From Bacteroidales bacterium (lineage in GTDB: Bacteria; Bacteroidota; Bacteroidia; Bacteroidales; P3): a DNA stretch of 9,660 bases. Of this stretch, positions 6,713 through 9,660 are shown in pieces. The stretch is taken from positions 1,056,410-1,066,069 of the forward strand of contig JABUUQ010000002.1 in assembly GCA_021443125.1 (NCBI GenBank), given 5' to 3'. The position numbers and the translations under genes are program-made. The notes beneath the pieces were generated by a model. The model did not search any database. It was not told the DNA's origin and saw only the letters and a program-made list of their open reading frames with translations. Within the stretch, counting starts at the first letter, position 1; each line of letters opens with the position of its first letter.

Positions 6713-7708
6713 ATGAATATAACATTAATTGGTGCAAGTGGTTTTGTTGGAACAAGACTTATAGAATTGTTAAGCAGGGAAAAAGAGAACTATTCCTTGA
6801 AAAATATCGATATTGCAGAGAGTCATTTTTTTCCTGAAATAACAAAAAAAGGTGATGTAAGAAACCAAGAAGATTTGGACAGGGAACTGCAAAATACAGA
6901 CATAGTTGTTTTGTTGGCAGCCCAACATAGAGATGATGTTACGCCTACTTCTTTGTATTATGACACAAATGTGGAAGGTATGAAGAAGACTTTGCAGGCT
7001 ATGGAAAAGAACAATGTGAAAAGACTAGTCTTTTTCTCATCTGTTGCCGTATATGGCTTGAACAAAAACAACCCTAACGAAGAACATTATGCAGACCCAT
7101 TCAACCATTATGGCAAAAGCAAGTGGCAGGCCGAACAAGTATTGCAAGAATGGTACAAAACACATCAGGATTGGAATATAAACATAATTCGTCCTACTGT
7201 TATATTTGGAGAAAGAAACAGAGGAAACGTTTATAACCTTCTTAACCAGATTTCTTCAGGCAAATTCCTTATGGTTGGCAACGGAACAAATGTAAAATCA
7301 ATGGCTTACGTTGGAAATATCGTTGCTTTTGTAAAATATATGATTGATGAGATAAAAGATAACTACAATGTATTCAATTATATAGACAAGCCAGATTGCA
7401 ATATGAACGATTTGGTGGCACATATCAGCAAAGTGCTTAACAAACATATACCAATGATTCATTTTCCTTATTGGTTGGGAATGTGTGGTGGTTATTGCTT
7501 TGATATTTTAGCCTTTGTAACTCGCAAAAAACTAAATATATCTTCTGTAAGAGTAAAGAAATTCTGTGCAACCACCCAATTCGACTCATCAAAAGTTTTG
7601 GCTTCCGGCTTTGTTCCTCCTTATACTTTGAAAGAAGGCTTGGCAAGAACATTGGAGTTTGAGTTTGTTCATCCAAAACCAGATGATATTCAATTTGTTT
7701 CAGAATAA
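6713..7708 (+). CDS. NAD(P)-dependent epimerase/dehydratase (extended SDR)
   Basis: This 331-residue extended short-chain dehydrogenase has an N-terminal Rossmann fold. GASGFVG at 7-13 supplies the GxxGxxG nucleotide loop, GDV (47-49) lies near the adenine pocket, and LLAAQ (67-71) follows strand 4. The catalytic set is visible: SSVAVYG (109-115) with Ser109/Ser110, and YGKSK with Tyr133 and Lys137. RPTVIFGERN (160-169) and GNGTNVKSMAYVGNI (189-203) form the substrate side. Enzymes of this type interconvert or reduce nucleotide- or lipid-linked sugars, for example UDP-GlcNAc/GalNAc 4-epimerases or 4-keto-sugar reductases such as WbpV-type proteins. Which reaction applies here cannot be told. 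It is the last gene of the block and stops 4 nt from the stop of the opposing gene. It starts 3 nt after the GT2, indicating co-expression with the sugar-transfer enzymes. Confidence 0.93.
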   Translation: MNITLIGASGFVGTRLIELLSREKENYSLKNIDIAESHFFPEITKKGDVRNQEDLDRELQNTDIVVLLAAQHRDDVTPTSLYYDTNVEGMKKTLQAMEKNNVKRLVFFSSVAVYGLNKNNPNEEHYADPFNHYGKSKWQAEQVLQEWYKTHQDWNINIIRPTVIFGERNRGNVYNLLNQISSGKFLMVGNGTNVKSMAYVGNIVAFVKYMIDEIKDNYNVFNYIDKPDCNMNDLVAHISKVLNKHIPMIHFPYWLGMCGGYCFDILAFVTRKKLNISSVRVKKFCATTQFDSSKVLASGFVPPYTLKEGLARTLEFEFVHPKPDDIQFVSE

Positions 7709-7715
7709 AATTTTA
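7706..7715. other. Palindrome formed by two opposing stop codons
   Basis: The sequence TAAAATTTTA is a perfect 10-bp palindrome. Its left TAA (7706-7708) ends the SDR gene on the + strand, and its right TTA (7713-7715) is the TAA stop of the MutS-like gene on the - strand. Only 4 nt separate the two coding regions, so no stand-alone terminator fits between them and the mRNA 3' ends must overlap. Confidence 0.7.
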
Positions 7716-9095
7716 CTTATCGGAATTTTGTGCATTGTTGAGCCAATCATCATCTATACCTAAAAGATGACAAAGATTTAGAGCTTCGTTTGGCACAATA
7801 GTGTTGCTATCTTGAATAAGTGAATAGTCTATATTATCTGCAAGATTCTCTATAGAAATAGGGGCTTGCAGATTTTTGTTTATAAAGCCTTTGACTCTCA
7901 ATCTTTTGCAGTCGGCAGTGATATTTGAATAATGAGTTGTGATTACTGAAAGTGAGTTCCCAAGAGATAGGGTAGAGATAAAACCATTCAATAACTTGAT
8001 TCCCTCAACAGGATTCGTTGTTCGTGCCAACTCATCCGCCAAAACCAGATAGCGTTTTTTTGTTTTGACTTTTTGGATTATATCATTCAAACACAAAATC
8101 TCGGAAGCAAAAGACGAAAGTCCCTCATTTTCATTCTGATTATCGCCTATAGAGCATAAAACTTCCTCAACCAATGAAATAGAGCAAGTTTTGCAAGGTA
8201 CAAAAAAGGCATATTGAGTCATAAGTTGGGCAAGTGCAAGAGTTTTTAGCACAACGGTTTTTCCAGCCATATTAGCTCCAGTTATCAAAACAGGCTTTTC
8301 TTCAATCGTTATATCGATAGGCTGAAAATCCTTGCCTTTTTTGTTGAGTGTTTGCTTTATGATAGGGTTAAAAATATTATAATAAGTTGTTTGAGAATCA
8401 TTTGACAATGTAGGTTTGACTAGATTCAAATTTATATTCAACTCCGCTTTTGCCAATGATATATCAAACAACGCCACTCTTTCAACCTCATCTTGCAAAC
8501 GCTTGATATGTTTTTTTATTTCTTCGCTTAAATTTTTTCTAACCTCGTTTTCTATTTCTAAAACCTCGTTATAAATTTTTGTTGTTTCGGGATGCTCTTC
8601 TTTTTTGTATTTTTCAAACAATGCTCTTTTTTCTTTCAATCCTTCCTTGTAGGATGAATAAATGTAGAATTGATTAACTTCCAATCCTTCAGGGTCCAAC
8701 AAAGATATAATATCTTGTAGATTTTCAAAAACAAAATCTTTGCTTTTTATGCCTTGCAATTTGGAATTCAGTTTCTTGCAAGAAAGACAGAATGCTTTAA
8801 TTTCAAACAAAGCAATATCGTCAAGTGTTTCTCCTTGTTGCAATAATTTCAAACTACCACCAATATTATGAATGTCATATAAGATACATTCAAGCAACAT
8901 CTTGTCATTATCCTTTATATGAGAAAGAAAATTCTGACAATCTTCAATCAAAGCATATTGTTGTTCAAGATAAGCCTTATCAACAGAAAATTCCATAGAC
9001 AACAACTTATCTCTACCCATAGAAGTTTTGATAATAAGTTGCTCATATACAGTTTTCAACAAAGGAAAATTGATTATCGCTTGTTTGAATTTCAT
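7713..9095 (-). CDS. kamC: MutS-type ATPase, KamC-like aminomutase reactivase ATPase
   Basis: This 460-residue protein has a helical, charged middle (about 150-215, probably the lever/coiled-coil part of the MutS core) and a C-terminal MutS/ABC-type ATPase. Walker A is GANMAGKT (273-280), the signature region is NENEGLSSFASE (321-332), Walker B is YLVLADELARTT (349-360) with Asp354 and Glu355, and the switch histidine is in TTHYSN (386-391). No N-terminal mismatch-recognition domain and no C-terminal Smr nuclease domain are present, and it is far shorter than MutS or MutS2. It is most like KamC of lysine-fermenting bacteria, annotated as the ATPase of a lysine 5,6-aminomutase reactivase. The symbol rests on recalled family features plus the KamB-like gene 4 nt upstream. 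A repair or recombination role is the alternative, but less likely. It is the last gene of its operon in this window; kamD and kamE, which usually follow, are absent. Confidence 0.8.
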   Translation of the reverse strand: MKFKQAIINFPLLKTVYEQLIIKTSMGRDKLLSMEFSVDKAYLEQQYALIEDCQNFLSHIKDNDKMLLECILYDIHNIGGSLKLLQQGETLDDIALFEIKAFCLSCKKLNSKLQGIKSKDFVFENLQDIISLLDPEGLEVNQFYIYSSYKEGLKEKRALFEKYKKEEHPETTKIYNEVLEIENEVRKNLSEEIKKHIKRLQDEVERVALFDISLAKAELNINLNLVKPTLSNDSQTTYYNIFNPIIKQTLNKKGKDFQPIDITIEEKPVLITGANMAGKTVVLKTLALAQLMTQYAFFVPCKTCSISLVEEVLCSIGDNQNENEGLSSFASEILCLNDIIQKVKTKKRYLVLADELARTTNPVEGIKLLNGFISTLSLGNSLSVITTHYSNITADCKRLRVKGFINKNLQAPISIENLADNIDYSLIQDSNTIVPNEALNLCHLLGIDDDWLNNAQNSDK

Positions 9096-9099
9096 AATA

Positions 9100-9660
9100 T
9101 TATAATTTTATGTCTCTTATGTTATAAATAGGCAGATTTATTTTTTCTCGTAGAGAGAATAGCATTGCTTCATTATTGATTTTGAAACCCAAAGGAGAGA
9201 CTGGATTTGCAGTAATAGCCAATAATTTTGTTTGATGTAAGCACAAAATTTTGCCTCCATTGGAAAGAAACCAACGAGTATTCAACGGAGAAGAAAAAAT
9301 ATGGGTAAAATCTCTTGTTATCAAAGTATATTCTTCTGCCTTACCTCTTGTTTTTATCAGTTCTATGAGTTTGTCGGTTATCATGCCAGAAACAAATAAT
9401 GTCTTGCCTTTTGAAAAAATCACATCCTTATATTTGTCCAACATAAGCAAAGAAGGAATTTGCAAATCTTCCGTATTGCCTTCATTATCAATAATAGAAT
9501 GAATTCCAGAGGTTATTTTAGATAATTTTTCCGACAAAGTTTTTTCCACAGTCGGCAACTTTGTCATATCATACATAAACTTGGTTTTGTCTGTTATCTT
9601 ATCTATATTTGCAGATACCACCGCACCAGTGGAAAGTATCATTGCCTCAGTTATGGAAGG
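9100..9660 (-). CDS. kamB: KamB-like aminomutase reactivase subunit, N-terminus outside the window
   Basis: The frame is open to the right edge; 186 C-terminal residues are visible. The Met encoded at 9642 is probably internal, because the sequence before it (SITEAM) reads on smoothly and the following LSTGAVVSANIDKI looks like a conserved core. Other notable stretches are MTKLPTVEK, TLFVSGMITDKLIELIK (a predicted strand-helix unit), and the C-terminal ITANPVSPLGF followed by LREKINLPIYNIRD. No signal peptide or membrane span is seen in this part, so it is probably cytosolic. The stop lies 4 nt before the MutS-like ATPase start, so the two are likely translationally coupled. In lysine-fermentation clusters such as those of Fusobacterium and Porphyromonas, kamB sits immediately upstream of kamC. 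That order is what supports this name. The identification is moderate and partly contextual; the biochemical role of KamB is poorly known. Confidence 0.65.
   Translation of the reverse strand, partial: PSITEAMILSTGAVVSANIDKITDKTKFMYDMTKLPTVEKTLSEKLSKITSGIHSIIDNEGNTEDLQIPSLLMLDKYKDVIFSKGKTLFVSGMITDKLIELIKTRGKAEEYTLITRDFTHIFSSPLNTRWFLSNGGKILCLHQTKLLAITANPVSPLGFKINNEAMLFSLREKINLPIYNIRDIKL

Noticed and set aside
7681..7755. Inverted repeat AGATGAT / ATCATCT flanking the convergent junction as a terminator
   Set aside because: Both arms are only 7 nt, lie inside coding sequence and are separated by about 60 nt, so the match is likely chance.
7713..9095. Canonical DNA mismatch repair MutS or MutS2
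   Set aside because: The mismatch-binding N-terminal domain and the Smr domain are absent, the length is about half, and the neighbour looks like KamB.
8919..9131. 70-residue open frame on the + strand over the kamB/kamC junction
   Set aside because: It is antisense to two supported genes, and there is no recognisable domain or start context.
9642..9642. Met encoded at 9642 as the start of the KamB-like protein
   Set aside because: The frame continues upstream without a stop to the window edge, and the conserved-looking sequence spans this Met, so it is probably internal.

Overview
The window is AT-rich (roughly one-third G+C) and has A/T-rich leaders without clear Shine-Dalgarno sequences. 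This, together with the gene content, suggests a Bacteroidetes/Bacteroidales-type bacterium; genus cannot be told from the sequence. Two unrelated gene blocks meet tail to tail. No tRNA, rRNA, CRISPR array, insertion sequence or attachment site is visible.

Block 1 (1-7708, + strand) is the 3' part of a surface polysaccharide (capsule, O-antigen or exopolysaccharide) locus. In order it holds: a 5'-truncated F420-hydrogenase beta-subunit-like iron-sulfur protein of the kind found in polysaccharide loci; two tandem paralogous GT2 glycosyltransferases with an HADPDD signature, overlapping by 14 nt; an EpsG/Wzy-type multispanning protein that probably polymerises repeat units; a third GT2; a 111-nt gap with two hairpins; a GT4 (GT-B fold) glycosyltransferase; a fourth GT2; and an extended-SDR nucleotide-sugar epimerase/dehydratase/reductase. 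Apart from the 111-nt gap, genes are spaced by 3-18 nt or overlap, so this is probably one operon. Five glycosyltransferases would build a lipid-linked repeat unit, the SDR would supply or modify a sugar, and the EpsG-like protein would polymerise it. The initiating transferase, flippase and export genes are not here and presumably lie upstream.

Block 2 (7713-9660, - strand) is the 3' end of an operon entering from the right edge. It holds a truncated protein that looks like KamB and a MutS-type ATPase that looks like KamC. Both are accessory genes of anaerobic lysine fermentation, annotated as reactivase components of the B12-dependent lysine 5,6-aminomutase. The ATPase core is intact, but the mismatch-recognition and Smr domains of DNA-repair MutS proteins are missing.

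The blocks converge with 4 nt between their stop codons, and the two stops form one perfect 10-bp palindrome. The points most worth a second look are the kamBC pair ending without kamD/kamE beside it, the structured 111-nt gap, the near-identical sugar-nucleotide-binding segments in the tandem GT2 genes, and the F420-hydrogenase-like protein in a sugar locus. I did not find strong evidence for an entirely new system.
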